A stretch of 64,000 nucleotides of DNA from positions 1 through 64,000 of the forward strand of contig NZ_CANMRY010000001.1 in NCBI RefSeq assembly GCF_947500405.1, in the 5' to 3' direction. The stretch's first letter is position 1; each line of letters opens with the position of its first letter. This document shows positions 63,536-64,000 of the stretch, one piece after another. Under the pieces are notes generated by a model. That model did no database searches, was not told the DNA's origin, and was given only the letters and a program-made list of their open reading frames with translations. This stretch comes from an uncultured Maribacter sp. (GTDB lineage: Bacteria > Bacteroidota > Bacteroidia > Flavobacteriales > Flavobacteriaceae). A program made the translations under genes and the position numbers.

Positions 63536-64000
63536 ATGAAAACAGTATTAAAATCACGTTCCATAATTTATCTACTATTATGTGTAATAACAGTTATTGG
63601 GTGTACAGAACAAAAGAAAGACACTACACCTTGGGTTTCTATTTTTGATGGAGAAACATTAAACGGCTGGACACAAAAAGGTGGTATTGCTACATACACC
63701 GTAAGAGATGGCTCTATAGTAGGAACTACAGTAAAAAATACCCCTAATTCTTTCTTAACATCAGATAAAATGTATGGCGATTTTATTCTTGAGTTAGATT
63801 ATAAGGTAGATTCTAGCATGAACTCTGGTATACAAATACGAAGTAATAGTTTTCCTTACTATAAAGATGGTAGAGTTCACGGTTACCAAATAGAAATAGA
63901 CCCTTCTCCACGTGCATGGAGTGCTGGGATTTTTGATGAGGCTCGTAGAGGTTGGCTAAACCCATTAAATAAAAACCCTGAAGCCCAAAAAGCTTTTAAA
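63536..64000 (+). CDS. DUF1080 (3-keto-disaccharide hydrolase-like) lipoprotein, partial
   Basis: At least 155 aa; the gene leaves the window. Lipobox in VIGCTEQ after the hydrophobic MKTVLKSRSIIYLLLCVITV. The DUF1080 fold begins at WVSIFDGETLNGWTQKGG and continues with DFILELDYKVDSSMNSGIQI RSNSF and HGYQIEIDPSPRAWSAGIF. Relatives hydrolyse or bind carbohydrate derivatives in the periplasm. The region 63382-63535 upstream holds no gene. Confidence 0.9.
   Translation, partial: MKTVLKSRSIIYLLLCVITVIGCTEQKKDTTPWVSIFDGETLNGWTQKGGIATYTVRDGSIVGTTVKNTPNSFLTSDKMYGDFILELDYKVDSSMNSGIQIRSNSFPYYKDGRVHGYQIEIDPSPRAWSAGIFDEARRGWLNPLNKNPEAQKAFK

Overview
The window is an AT-rich chromosomal segment of a Bacteroidota bacterium, almost certainly family Flavobacteriaceae. 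The evidence is the gene content and order (recQ divergent from kdsD-tatC-lptB; ABC-F, cobalamin adenosyltransferase, secA), the Bacteroidota promoter signature (TTG, about 19 bases, TAnnTTTG) upstream of many genes, the scarcity of Shine-Dalgarno sequences, and typical lineage families (PorT-like barrels, DUF4105, CarboxypepD_reg-like proteins). The genus cannot be set from the sequence alone. No integrase, IS transposase, prophage, CRISPR array or biosynthetic cluster was seen.

Layout. 1-3550: an (ATAC)20 tetranucleotide tract at the window edge, then the translation operon thrS-infC-rpmI-rplT with promoter, an internal hairpin and a terminator; infC appears to begin at ATA. 3.5-7.2 kb: gluconokinase (no normal start codon) with a GntP transporter, YjbQ, a HAD phosphatase and a frameshifted AraC remnant. 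7.2-14.4 kb (minus strand): a secreted protein usually mislabelled asparagine synthetase B, dnaB, accA, and the tgt-LptF/G-EamA run. 14.6-21.3 kb: outer-membrane barrel, FKBP lipoprotein, Hsp15-like/TPMT-like/PRTase run, aroK, two identical tRNA-Lys, a LacI regulator, tRNA-Leu and two TlpA-like proteins, one without its catalytic Cys. 21.3-31.4 kb: two different aconitases flank a large AsmA-like protein and a small accessory island (truncated membrane-protein remnant, candidate sigma-54 promoter, 79-aa protein, DUF2335 protein). 31.6-54.6 kb: envelope and housekeeping genes (MoxR, two SurA-like chaperones, rluF, recQ, kdsD, tatC, lptB, rlmF, pssA, ABC-F, cobalamin adenosyltransferase, secA). 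54.8-61.8 kb: an accessory locus with a histidine kinase, two Crp/Fnr regulators, an AhpD-like protein, DUF2490, a GyrI-like protein and four paralogous small secreted proteins. 61.8-64 kb: M23 peptidase, msrA and the start of a DUF1080 lipoprotein.

The most novel material is in the last accessory locus. Four minus-strand genes for tiny secreted proteins share a basic C-terminal motif. Each carries, about 100 bases before its start codon, two direct repeats exactly 21 bp apart that resemble a LytTR-type operator, and each has a hairpin just ahead of the AUG. Three near-identical copies of the block (about 380-395 bp) recur every 1.7-1.8 kb, back to back with different plus-strand genes. In addition, a roughly 100-bp three-hairpin element with paired base changes between copies occurs three times (49.8, 57.3 and 61.4 kb). 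Other points: loss of all zinc-ligand cysteines in both Tgt and RecQ, and several non-ATG starts.
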